A DNA stretch of 64,000 nt from Cylicocyclus nassatus (Eukaryota; Nematoda; Chromadorea; Rhabditida; Strongylidae), in the NCBI GenBank assembly GCA_958299035.1, contig CATQJL010000223.1:15347742-15411741 (forward strand), read 5' to 3'. Shown here one piece after another: positions 8,111 through 18,850 of this stretch (positions within the stretch are counted from its first letter, which is position 1; the number at the start of each line of letters is the position of its first letter). Both the position numbers and the translations under genes were made by a program. The notes below the pieces were generated by a model. That model was not told where the DNA came from. It was given only the letters and a program-made list of their open reading frames with translations, and did not search any database.

Positions 8111-11100
8111 TCGAGTGTCATCCAAAACAGTCAATGCAAAACATTAACATATTTAAAGGGTACAGTACTCACTTTAGATAGTGCAAGACGGAAGTCCAAA
8201 GACCACCTATGAATGCTGTCAGCTCATGGTGATGAGTAGGTAAATGTATAAACCAATGTGGGTACCCTTATCCAAATTGCCCATTGACTTTCAGCATGGT
8301 TGCATCTTCTGCCGGAAACGCTGCTAAGCCATGATTGTTACAATGCTTTATTAAGCTACCCTTAAGAATACACATGCGATTGACTCACATATTGTCCATG
8401 TCGAGTGAATCAGGAAAGGATGATCAGCGTGAAGGGGTCAGGCGCGCGACGTGGGGTGTCGTATCGAAAAATGGGTAGGGCGGTGCCATAACAGAGACCA
8501 TAATAGAGATCGAAATGGTCTTAAAAAATGAAGAAAATAAGGTGAAGAAGGAAAAACCGGTGAATGTCATACTCTCATCGAAAACGTAGTTTCATAGTAA
8601 AGGTCGCAAAAATTGAATAAGATTATGAATAGCATTATTACAACAACTTATAAAGCCTTAGTTTCTTACCTTACACCTAACGTATGCAAAAAGTCCCACC
8701 ATGTAAAGTGGGCCCGAATTTCGTCATCAATACATTAAATCATCTTTGAGCCCTACAAACCATTACCTGCTACAATTTCCAGAAGTAATAGCATCTTGAA
8801 AGCGCTGTTTGCAAACGTGATCAATTGTTTCAAAAACGCAAGTCAAACTCTCTGCTCATAACAGCGTGAAATTTTTCGTTGACCATTAGAAGTTGCCATT
8901 CATATCGTCAAATAGTGGACTTGGAAGCACTTCAAAAACTCCAACCTCAGCGACTTTTTACGCTTGCTCTACGGACCACCATTAAGCCAAAACAAGTCGA
9001 ATAAGCTCGAACGGTTGTGATCTGAATGGTATTAACTTGGATGAAAAAACTTAGGTAAAGCGAACGAGGTCAGCACAACCTCTTATGAGGGTTAGGCTTC
9101 CTGATTTTGTAGCCTTGTGCTGATCCGCTTAACTTACCTTGAAAACCCGCAAACCGCCTATTTTTGATATAAGTGTAAGATGAAGCCTGTCCTTTCCGTA
9201 ATGGGATATTTATCGCAAACGCTTCACTCCAAGGATTATAAGTTCTATACCTTGTATCTGTTTCTATGTGGGTGTCACAGCTTGATGATTCGAGCCTTTT
9301 TGCCTTGCGTCGCGCTTGCACGCATTTTTTGAGCAATTTCACACGTATCAGCAGTCCTCCTTCGTTGTTGTGGTGTGGGAGATACCCAGAGGTTACGGGT
9401 GCGAACCCGATACAAGGTCTGGCGACGCTGCGAGGACACAAAATATCCGGTCCGATGGCAGAAATTCGAGAGAATGCCGTAAATGTGTCAAACTTCCCGC
9501 CCTGCTAAGTTGTGATGGAAAGTTAGGGAGTCGCAAAAGCACTCTGACCTGGAAAAAGCATCTGACATCGTGTCCAATGTAGTTATATAGTTGGTCGTTA
9601 CGAAAGCACATGCTACCGACAGATATGTCGAGTAAATCTGTGACACTCTAGTCATGTATGCGGAGGGCTACTGTGATTGGCAGAACTTTGAGCCAAGGTT
9701 GGAGAGTTGAAAGTTTGGAGCATCCTTCTTTTTTGCTATATTCCACACAGTAATCACTGCCGTGCGGAAACCCTAAAGTGACAGCGTTTAGAAACACTTT
9801 AAAGCGTAGGTGATATTCAGGGTCGAACAAAGGTATGGTACACGACTACCTAATACGACCCTCTTCCCCGCTAAGTCAATTAACCTATCTCTTTCCCCAG
9901 CATCAATGTCTACCTGCTGTAGGCATAGTATAAGACCCTATCGCCCATAATGAGTGCAGACGCTTATAGTGTCACGGTCGGCGCGCCTCGGGCCTTAATA
10001 GGCACCTCGCTTGGGTTCTCTGCCGCGTTAGCCCTCAGCGGGTACGGCATTTTTCACTCTTGAGGCGTGGGAAAGGTAACCTTGGGCATCGATGGCTACG
10101 AGCTTGGAAAAACGCCTCGAGACATGTTCTGAATGCGTCGAGTGCCCAAGCGAGGCGGCTCCCCTGGGGGGGAGGGGACCCAAGCCGAGCGGACTGTGAG
10201 ACTCACTTCAAAAGCCCTTGTAACATACTCGTAACTGCACTTTTAAATGAACCCTACGGACGAAGTTTTTGCGAACTTTAGGTTTTCCAAGTATTGGACA
10301 CCCTAGTGAAGTGGTCATTTTCAAATTTAACTTTGTTTCATGGGGGTGAGCTACTTCTCTTTGCGCTTAACAAGGCACTACTCCTTCTTTATCCATATGA
10401 GAAATCCCATTCTAAATAATCGACAGACTATGGAAATGAAAGCCAGCTTGCATTCTGTGTGTTTTTCGCTTTCAAAGGTTGTGCTGTTTTTCATAATGAA
10501 GAAAACGAACTCAAATGAATGTTGTAATATGTATGAGACTCAGGCTATCGAACTATTATATTTACTTGTAAAATATTTTTCGAAGGTAAGTTAATCGGTT
10601 TGTACAACACTCATCGATTTACCTACACACCACTCGTACATTCATGTTCTTTGTACAGTTAAAACCGCTAAAACTTCCTTTTTACAATGGAAATTTATCC
10701 AGAGTCGTTATTTCTAAACGAGAAATATAGCCGTTTTTTCATTCCTTGTATATGGCAAATGTTGAGATACGGTAGTATGCTAAATTTGCTCTACTGAGTG
10801 TATTGCAATAAAAGGTGGCAAAAATATGTATTCGATAGCTCACTCTTTTAGTGTCCACAGAAACGATTTGAGCCTTAATCATATTCTTTAGTTTATGTAA
10901 AGTTGCTGCAGCACAACCATTGAAAGCAAAAATAAACAAACGAGATTTTGGCTGGACCTCAATCCCATAGTTTGGCGGTTAATTTGGATTTGTTTTTTTC
11001 ATGTGGGCAAAGAAATAATGACGTTTTATGTCTCAACACAAAATTAACCGTGTTCAATAGTTTTTTCAGGTGGCCCATCATTTAAAAATCCCAGAATTCA

Positions 11101-12967
11101 CTAAAACTCGATCCACAGGTGTTATCTGACATGCTGATCAGGTTAATGGACCCATTTGCTTGGTAAAGCGTTTTTATCATGCTTGCTATACGTATACAAC
11201 AATACGTCACCTCAATGTGCTTTTATTTTGTATAGAGGGCTACCTGACTTTGTTAACCCATATCACGTTATCGCTAACATCAACATCAGATATAACCGAT
11301 TACATCCGCCTTCCCCTCTCTGCCCCTTGAAGACCTTCCCCAAGATGTAGCGTGGGACATACCATGCTTGACGCCGGTATTATTTCTTAACAGTAGCAGG
11401 AACGAAATGATGTGGTCCACAAATGGAAGAACTAGCTAATATGGTACCTATGATTATGATAATGACCATGAATACGATTCCTTACAGAGAAGATTTGTGA
11501 GATTGTATGAACAAACTCCAGAAATCAAATGCAGTGGAGGGAAAGCAACGAAGAAGAAACAGCATACAAGCTGGGCAATATCCTCATTCTAAAAAATACT
11601 CAAAAGTAAGATCAAATGGAATGAATGTAGCACGGATGAACTGCGCAGATGATATGAACAAACGGGTACTCTGTAACAAGGATTTATGGTGTAGCTCGGA
11701 ATGAATGGCATGAATTGTAATCCTACCGAAAACCCTGCATGGCAGAAATCTATCGGTAAGAGATGGAAATTTAAAGTCATGGAAACAAGAAAGTTACCAT
11801 TGGCTTATTTATGACGTGGAAATATCTTTGACACAGTGAAAGTTCCAGAAAACTTTTGCAAATTCGAACAACAGTGTAAAAGAAGATTGTGACAAACGTT
11901 ACCGTTACCGAAGAGAAAAGAGTCACATCACAGAACTACAATCTACTAGGAGCGCACCTTAGGAGACCAAGGCTTTTGAGGAAAGATGAAAGAACAGTAC
12001 CCACGTTAACTTGAGAGGACGAGAAGGTTGAATGCGTTTCGAGCCGAGTATATAGATACAGATTGGCATTTGATTTTCCCACAACAATCAGTACAGGCAA
12101 ACTTTGGATGATCTATCTGATCATTTTGATTTTGTGCTGATTTACCAAAATGAATTATCTGATTATTTCTATTACTCCTCAGCGCGCAGGTTTTCATGTA
12201 CGTATAGAAAATGGTGAAATGCTTCAATAAATCTAGCCCAAAAAGGACAGTAATAAGAAAACAGAGTATTGAGAATTGGACAACCAAATCAAGCGCATAC
12301 CAAAATAGCTTGCTAAAAGTGGTAAGGAGTAACGAGGTCAACAACATAATAATCAGCAAAAAAATCAAAACAAAATCTACGCAACGTTTGACTGGGAAGG
12401 CTTCATTTGAATCTCAACCATCGTGTGGGAAATTGCACCAGAAATTTTCCAAAAAGTTATAAAACTCTTACAAAGTCTCACGCTGAAAGCGCTGAAAGTA
12501 CCGGCTATACCGTACCTCTGCTCGCACGCCTCCTAGAAAGCCGCTTATAAGCGTCTCTTGTCTTTCACAGGTTCAACTCAACCTTTCACCCTACTGCTTT
12601 ATCAGACTGCAAATCTGCAAGTAACTTCTAAAAGAGGTGGTTTTTTTATTGTTCATTTCTTCAAGGTTTTAGGAGCAGTTAGAGAGGAACACGCTCCTAC
12701 AAGATGCCCGACGAAAAAAATTATGAGGAAAGATTTTAGATCGAGCTTTCATGTATGGATGATCAATACTGCTCTTCCAGTTTGAAATTGTTATCGACTT
12801 TCCAGGATGGATGCTTTTTTTATCAAAGGAAGGATCATAAAGGAGAAGTTGAATGATTTTATTCCTTGCAGGCGGGTTCCTCGTAATTTCCTTTGGAAGA
12901 ATTTTACAAGATACTCTCACAAAGCCTTGTTTCTAGACAGATACCTAAAAATCAGAAACTTTTACTA
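8111..12967. other. Long stretch without a convincing gene
   Basis: Contains a zinc-finger-like frame (9316-9582) and a GC-rich island around 9975-10205, where CCTCGCTTGGG recurs inverted as CCCAAGCGAGG. Otherwise AT-rich sequence with short frames. No transposon termini, tRNA or rRNA were found. A 48-base segment (11070-11117) between TTTTTTCAG and CAG|GTGTTA could be a small exon, but nothing else supports it. Confidence 0.35.
9316..9582 (+). pseudogene. Possible BED-like zinc-finger fragment
   Basis: An 88-codon frame ends with a Cys-x2-Cys pair (RECRKC, residues 52-57), about 27 residues, then a STLTWKKHLTSC segment placing His and Cys near the end. This spacing recalls BED-type fingers of hAT transposases, where CxxC is followed by S/T-rich L-x-x-HL-x-x-H/C. 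The first 45 residues look noncoding, and no transposase core follows. It could be a decayed transposase N-terminus or coincidence. Confidence 0.18.
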
Positions 12968-13885
12968 TTAGGTTGCGACATGAGTCTTGAGACACTTCAG
13001 CTTCTTACTACGATGTTGTCCACATCTTCAATAGGGACCCAGGGGAACCATGAACAAAGCAAGCCCTACAAGACGGTCTGCAAAATTTCGCACCAACCAC
13101 GAACCATCGTAGGTTTGCATCTAAAATCTGAGTCGTACTGAAGGCTCGAAAAATCGCGAAAAATTCATACCTTTGTTCAAAAAAATCCCACGAACCTCCA
13201 ACTTGCTTACAAAAAATTACACACTACTCAGACACTCATGCCTACAGTTCTGTATTTTTTCCTTATTTAGAAATTGAGAAGATGAAAATCTTTATGTTTA
13301 TACAAAAACGAAGCTATACTATGTTTATACAAAAACGAAGCTATGCTGTTTTCACTCATGCAATTGTATACTACAAGGCCAGAAGTATAACCGTGAATTT
13401 TCAGCTTTCCACAGGCCTTCTTGGTTTGAAATTACCAAATTTAGCTCTTCTCACTCGGGTATTCTGTGCTAAAATCAATGTCACCGAAAATTAGGGCTTT
13501 TGGAAAACTGAAAATTTACGCTTCTAAGGGCTTGTAGTATACAATTACATGAGTGGAAACAGGCATAGCATCGTTTTTGTATAAACAGAAATTTTCGTTT
13601 TCTCGATTTCTAGACGAGGAAAAAATACAGCAATACATGTGAGTGTCTGATATAGTGTGCAATTTTTATGAGCAAATTGGAGATACGTAGGATTTTTTAG
13701 AAGCGCGATTTTTTGAGCCTTCAGTACAACTCAGATTTCAGAGGGAAAGTTACGGTGATTCGAAGTTGATGCAAAGTTGTGCACATCATCTTGTCTTGCT
13801 TTGCTCTATCGAATGGTGCCCTGGACCCCTATCGAAAATATGAAGTGTACGAAACTTAGAGTGTCTCAAAACTTATGTTGCCAAA
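12968..13885. mobile_element. Palindromic mariner-like MITE, about 0.92 kb
   Basis: Left end TTAGGTTGCGACATGAGTCT and right end, reversed, TTTGGCAACATAAGTTTTGA align, and inverse similarity runs through almost the entire element (CTGAAGGCTC, TCAGACACTCA, TATACAAAAACGA, GTATACTACAAG, GAATTTTCAGC). TA flanks the left end (12966-12967). The internal block GTATACTACAAG...GAATTTTCAGC also occurs in the MITEs at 24835, 48345 and 42470-42850, so these belong to one superfamily. Noncoding. Confidence 0.85.
13294..13347 (+). repeat. 27-bp tandem duplication inside the MITE
   Basis: ATGTTTATACAAAAACGAAG followed by CTAT occurs twice in direct succession (starts at 13294 and 13321). The opposite arm carries the unit only once, so the duplication arose after the palindrome formed. 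Confidence 0.85.
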
Positions 13886-14235
13886 TATCTAGCGAAGACG
13901 AGGCATAAAAAAATGAAGAAATAGAAAACGGAACCGCAGTTTTGTTAGCAGTTACCTACAATGTGAATAAAGCAAAATTTCACTGACCGCATCCACAAGC
14001 TTCATTGCCCAACGTCGATCGAGATATTTCGCGACGCAGATATCATTAAAGTCAGAATCCTTGTGGCAACACAGCATTTGATGGAAATGCGTAGACTCAG
14101 AATGGTTAGTAATACGAACATTTGTCGTTGTCGCAAGGAGTATCGTCATTATAGCTGGGGCTTGATTTGGTATCAGTATTCTTAATGTTCTATTGGAGTG
14201 GTTTATGATTTTGAACAATACACACTTGCATCAGA
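13886..14235. other. Unassigned noncoding stretch
   Basis: No repeat end, RNA gene or convincing exon was seen. An 88-codon minus-strand frame (13952-14218) has no recognised feature. Confidence 0.4.
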
Positions 14236-14340
14236 GATGTCAGCATCCCAGATCGCGTCCTTAGGTCTTCATTGAATGAACGAAATCGATGTGGAAAAAG
14301 TGATTGATCTTATTGTCTCACATGCTGCTCTGCTGCTTTT
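14236..14340 (+). repeat. Gene-like direct duplication, unit 1
   Basis: About 100 bases repeated at 14453-14560. Reading ATCGATGTGGAAAAAGTGAT onwards gives IDVEKVIDLIVSHAALL; the upstream part reads VSIPDRVLRSSLNE in a frame one base away. Differences from unit 2 are partly synonymous (CTT/CTC, GTC kept), as in former coding DNA. Both units share the same one-base frame break, so they were broken before they were duplicated, or they are not coding. Confidence 0.45.
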
Positions 14341-14452
14341 TTCTTCCACATAAGAACTTTTTCTTGTGATTTTTGTGTCTGTTCAAATCCTTCCATTTTA
14401 TTGAGGAAAAACTAAAGAGACAACGTCTGAGTTGTGAAATAAAGTACCGCTT

Positions 14453-14560
14453 GTCAGCATCCTAGATCGCGTCCTCAGGTCTTCATTTAAGGAATGAAAT
14501 CGATGTGGAAGAAGCGATTGATCTCATTGTCCCACTTGCTGCTGTACCGCTCTCTCATCC
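14453..14560 (+). repeat. Gene-like direct duplication, unit 2
   Basis: Counterpart of unit 1 about 217 bases downstream. It reads IDVEEAIDLIVPLAAV at the head of a longer open frame (14505-14816) that continues for 103 codons and ends in a basic tail (KPRRRKAR). The longer frame has no recognised domain. Possible remnant of a locally duplicated exon. Confidence 0.45.
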
Positions 14561-15365
14561 GCGATCGATGTTGGATGGGAATATTACTGTAACGGACACT
14601 TGCGGCAGGATTTCGAAAAAAACTATGGAGATAAAACACGCAGTACCTCAACTTGATTTCCTTCCTCTTCGTTCGAGCAATCGTGCTAGTCTCGCTTTTT
14701 CCTCCAAGCCCTCACATATCCTGCGTTCAATTGTGATCCAGAGCAAGAAACGAAGAACTGGGTCAAGCCATACTGGGCTATGTATAAGCAAGCCACGAAG
14801 ACGCAAAGCACGTTAGGCGCGTGTTCCCGTCACGATTAAAAATACATTAGGAGCAGCAGCTTCATAAAATAGTGATCGACTGAAGACCAGATAAAACATG
14901 AGGAAATCCTCACAGTAGCTGCGGATCTACAGTTTTCAAATAAGCGAATTGATACAAGGAGTGTTACAACACTTCTTTTGACTCATCATATGACAAAAAC
15001 CGTATCCATCTCGGTACCATTATAACCTCATTTAATCGCGCTCTAGTACAGGTTCAGTTCAAATGAAGAAAAAAATGACTGAATTCATCTATTCGATAGT
15101 GGGGGAGTTGAATGATGTTCATGGTGAATGATCAGATTCGTCACAACAGCGTTTCAAGCCAGAGTGCACACTATTCTACTACTTTTTTCATCCTGTTTAC
15201 TTTACAAGTAAGAATACCAGTATAGCAGCTTATGACGAGATAAATTCTCGTACACGTGACCTCCACAACCAATATGCACATAAATTTGTAGTGAACAGAT
15301 CAGTATACCCTTTTTCTACTTCATTCTGAGTATTACTGGGTTTCCATCCCTGTCCTGTCTAGGCA
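14561..15365. other. Unassigned noncoding stretch
   Basis: After the open frame that runs to 14816 the sequence is AT-rich with no repeat ends, RNA gene or exon-like signals that I could support. Confidence 0.4.
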
Positions 15366-15550
15366 CCGTAACACGCGTACAAGGCGCCGGAAATATTTTT
15401 TTCAAAGAGAGATCCCAAATATGCTAAAGGACTAAAGGATCTTATACCGTGCTGGATATTGCTTGAAAGATTGCTTTCCGAAACACAGTGAAGCGGCTGA
15501 GCAGCTTCTTTGAAAAGTCGAAAGAGGAGCGCCTTGTACGCAAATTACGG
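15366..15550. mobile_element. Short TIR element, CCGTAA...GCGTACAAGGCGC ends
   Basis: Left CCGTAACACGCGTACAAGGC and right (minus strand) CCGTAATTTGCGTACAAGGC form terminal inverted repeats about 24 bases long over a 185-bp element. TA follows the right end; the left flank is CA. The ends resemble those of the element at 45923 (CCCTAATTTCCGGGGTATAAGGCGC), so the two may share one transposase source. Confidence 0.65.
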
Positions 15551-16262
15551 TAGTTACTTTTGATATTTTCGTCCATTTCCGTATTTATAACGTTATTTCT
15601 TATTTTCATGAGGTGACATACAGCATTAAGAGAACTTCATAATCCTAATCATTTCTCCTTGTAAAATTGTTCTATTTTCTCATCGCTATATTCTCTTCCT
15701 CACCGCAAAAATGCAGTCATCTGTGCGTATCTGGGCAGCGTAGTAAATGCGACACATTTTCAAGGTGAAGCTGGCTGAAAGCTTAACTCGTCCCTTTCTT
15801 TCTTCTGTTCCTTTCCCCTGTAGTTTATGGGAGTGTTTTATTTTGCGTCAACTGATAGTGATCACAAGGACATTGTTTACCGAATTAACATGTTACAAGT
15901 GCCTCTTGATATCACGTGATCTCGCGTCAACTATTCCCAGTAAAATCGTGTCATGTGATCCGCTTCGTGTTTAATCTGGCCCACATAAAGTCAATTTTGC
16001 TGGAAAGAGATAATGCACAACCCGTGCAAATCCAGCAGATTTAAGAATCATGTTATTTTAAGGAAAAAAGAAGAGCTTGGCAGTAGAAAAAAAAACGGAA
16101 TTTTCAAGGAGTCGAGGCCAATCGGACAGCGCAAGACAGAGACATGCAATATTTCTACATTATTCATTTTGGAGCAACTTGTTTTATTCAAAGCTTTCGA
16201 ATCTAGCGAGCAGTTCTAACTCTGATTGATAGTGCTGCATTGATTGCGGGACAAGTGGTGAC
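15551..16262. other. Unassigned stretch upstream of a gene-like region
   Basis: Short plus-strand frames (15747-15974, 16013-16219) without known domains. No structural RNA or transposon end recognised. Confidence 0.35.
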
Positions 16263-16332
16263 TTAGTGCTTTACCTTTACAAACCTCAACAGTAGATAAT
16301 TTAGTGCTTCACCTTTACAAACCTCAACAGTA
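16263..16332 (+). repeat. 38-bp tandem duplication
   Basis: TTAGTGCTTTACCTTTACAA plus ACCTCAACAGTA is repeated directly with one change (TTTACC to TTCACC), period 38. On the minus strand each unit contains TACTGTTGAG|GTTTGTAAAG, so the duplication copies a donor-like splice site at the end of the gene-like segment there. Confidence 0.8.
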
Positions 16333-17009
16333 AATTGCATCGATGTTATGTTGTTGATCTCTCCCAGCGTGTTCAGCATTTCAAATCTTTTTAGTCTTCT
16401 TGAATTGCTGTTGAATGCTTTAATACTTCCTCGAGTTAGCAGCAGCTTTTACATGTACCTGACTCAGCTGGTCCGGAAGGCCATGTAGCCATGTAGTTGT
16501 GAAAAGCCCCGGGTCGCGATTTTCCCGAGCCATTGCCTTCAGTAGACTCGTTTCTTCAGATACCAAGTATTTTGCATAGAGTATGAGGAGCCTACGCTGA
16601 AACACTCAACGTTCTGGCACATAGAGCAGATTTTTTCGTCTTTACTTAACAGTTGCCCAAACAAAACTGGGTACCTTGTCTTTTCAAAGCTGTGCCAAGG
16701 CCGCTGAGCACGTGGGAATTCTACCTGAAAACTGATTATAGGGCCCTGACTAAGGTAATACATGAGCGTCGTTGCAAATGAATCATTCAGGGTTGAGAAA
16801 TCAGAGCCCAGCAGAGGTTGAGCTTTATATACTGTATGTCGTTTTATGAGGAGAAAGCAGGAAACCCAACCCACCTGGAAACCTGAAGAAAAATTAGAAG
16901 GCACTACTCTAACTCTTAGCCATCTCGAGTTTGAAGCTCCGGCATATTTTTGCCAGTTAAGGTAATTTAACACGTTGCAAACACGACTAGTGCATAAACC
17001 TGTGCGCAC
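16323..17009 (-). pseudogene. Probable broken or multi-exon gene, unidentified protein
   Basis: Three overlapping minus-strand segments read like coding sequence but in different frames. Segment A (17009 to about 16600) is open for over 130 codons and includes YYLSQGPIISFQVEFPRAQR and a CSMCQNVE motif. Segment B (16596-16459) is exactly 46 codons between TGTTTCAG and CAG|GTACAT; it reads RRLLILYAKYLVSEETSLL, then MARENRDPGLFTTTWLHGLP. Segment C (16448-16323) reads SIKAFNSNSRRLKRFEML, then NTLGEINNITSMQFTVE, ending at GAG|GTTTGT. A and B could join by splicing, but the phases do not fit simply. B and C overlap by a frame break at 16420-16448 with no room for an intron, which favours a pseudogene with indels. 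No family recognised, and no initiator is evident. A decayed host gene is my best guess; a transposase remnant is possible. Confidence 0.4.
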
Positions 17010-18616
17010 ACGATTTTAACGTGTCAAAACACAATTTTGCGCAAAATATAAACAGTTTTATTTTTGATGAGTAAGCATTATTGAGCCACCAAGTTTGGTG
17101 TGTACATCCACGACGATGATCAAAAGAAAAATACAAAGATATATGAAAAAATTATGTAAACGAGAGGGTTGTGTTTTTCAATTTTAGGTTGCTCCCGGGC
17201 AACCTGGGAGCACCTCGAGGTTGCGCGTGACCAGACGATGTCTGAATCTTCACAATTCCCCTTTCTTTCACATAAGTTTCTAGATTTTTTGCATCAATCT
17301 ATTCTTTAGATCAAGCTCTACTTACGGGTACTCATCTTAACACCTTGTGGTTTAAGCAGCCCTTTTCGCATTTCGCTTTTCACTCTTTGTTTTATTCTTT
17401 TCTTTTCTTACTTCAATCCACCTTTTTTCCTTCTCAGACTATTAGAAAAGGTTTTGCAGACATCATAAAAGGTATCTTGTATTTTTACGCAATGTCAAGG
17501 GGACTTCGTTTTTAAATTTCTTATACGCCACCTCGTGCTGGGACCTGCGAGAAAATTCCAAACCACCTCATTACTGTACTAACAAACAACTTGGGTTGAA
17601 TTGCGTTTTTTAAACTTGCCACGAAAGCGATTCGAATGGTTTCTTAGTAGCCGAGACTTCGACCCTAAATTCTTGCCCAGACCGTAAACCTTGTTTACTC
17701 CTCCATGAATAATTACGGTAATGGAGAGGATCTCAAGTTGAGATTTCTTCTCTAAGAATGTTTATATATAAAACTCAAAAATTGTCCGTTTGGATGGTAT
17801 GTGCGTTATAGAAACGCACGTCGCTCAACCGCTGGACTGAAAGTTTGCACACAGAAGCGTTCGACCCAGACGATTTTAGGCTACTTTCCACTAAAATTCG
17901 CTAGGTCCTTCCATCGATTTATTGATTTGTTTACTCAAATCTACGGAAATGGAAGCTCATCATGTTTTGAACAAGCTTCCTCCGATATTCGTGCGAACAC
18001 TAGTGGTAAAGCTCATTCTCGGTGGTGAGGATGCGGTGTTGTAGAGCGATGCAACCAGACGAAAGACAAGTCAACGCAAGAGCCAGAGGGCAGTAGAGGG
18101 TAGGCGCAGGTTTGGAACGGGTACAAGAAAGAAGAAAGAAAGAACTTGCCGAGGTGAAGAAGAGTAGAAGATTGAAAACTTAGAGGGAAGGGGGATAAGT
18201 TGGACGCTTTGGGAACGATTTTGTACTCGCGGCATCAGCAGTTCAGACCACGGGCCGGTACGTCAGCTAGTAAACATGTATGAGCAGCAGTATGTGCAGT
18301 GGAATAAATAGAACCCCAAGCTGGTTTATGTACTCAGACAAATATGGACTTCAAAGAACTACCCAGCTATGATTTTTGCGCGCAAAGCTATCAGAGCTAG
18401 TAAAAATTCGGTATCCTCTTGGGTGGCAAGCATCACCGATCCTTCCAATCAGTGATGAGGAAACAAAAAGCCGACTTGACTTTGTAGCAGGATATAAGGA
18501 ATGAATAAGGGGGAGCCGCGACCAGAAGGGGCTCGCTCGATTAGAAAGGAGCTGGCCAAAGAGAGAGGGCCTCTTCTCAAGTATTGATTAAATAGAACCT
18601 AAGTACTGACTGAGAC
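17010..18616. other. Unassigned noncoding stretch
   Basis: Includes a plus-strand frame of 75 codons (17801-18028) with higher GC than its surroundings but no recognised domain. No repeats with clear ends were seen. Confidence 0.35.
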
Positions 18617-18619
18617 TAA

Positions 18620-18847
18620 AGGGCCGGGCATACTTCAAGCGATTTTAATCGCGACGCGATTTGGCAATATTTTAGGTGTCCATAACTCATTGTAAGCACA
18701 TTAAATGTACAGAAGATAGAGCATTTCATCAGTTTACGTAAGTTATACACACTATGCATGTGCGGTTTGCTAATGTTGGATCCGAAGACTTCTGGCGAAT
18801 TGCCAAATCGCGTCGCGACTGAAATCGCGTGAAGTATGCCCGGCCCT
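18620..18847. mobile_element. PIF/Harbinger-like MITE, 228 bp, TAA duplication
   Basis: Terminal inverted repeats of about 48 bases: AGGGCCGGGCATACTTCAAG at the left and the reverse complement of GTGAAGTATGCCCGGCCCT at the right. Within them GCGACGCGATTTGGCAAT pairs with ATTGCCAAATCGCGTCGC. Flanked by TAA on both sides (18617-18619 and 18848-18850). Three-base TWA duplications and GGGCC-type ends are typical of PIF/Harbinger. The near-perfect arms suggest recent movement. Noncoding. Confidence 0.88.
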
Positions 18848-18850
18848 TAA

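Noticed and set aside
9385..9410. CGGGTGCGAACCCG as a possible tRNA T-arm
   Set aside because: Loop is four bases, not seven, and no acceptor, D or anticodon arm can be drawn around it.
10940..10980. GACCTCAATCCCATAG, resembling the DLNPI motif codons of Tc1/mariner transposases
   Set aside because: Only one short motif; the preceding and following codons show no transposase similarity in any frame, so it is probably chance.
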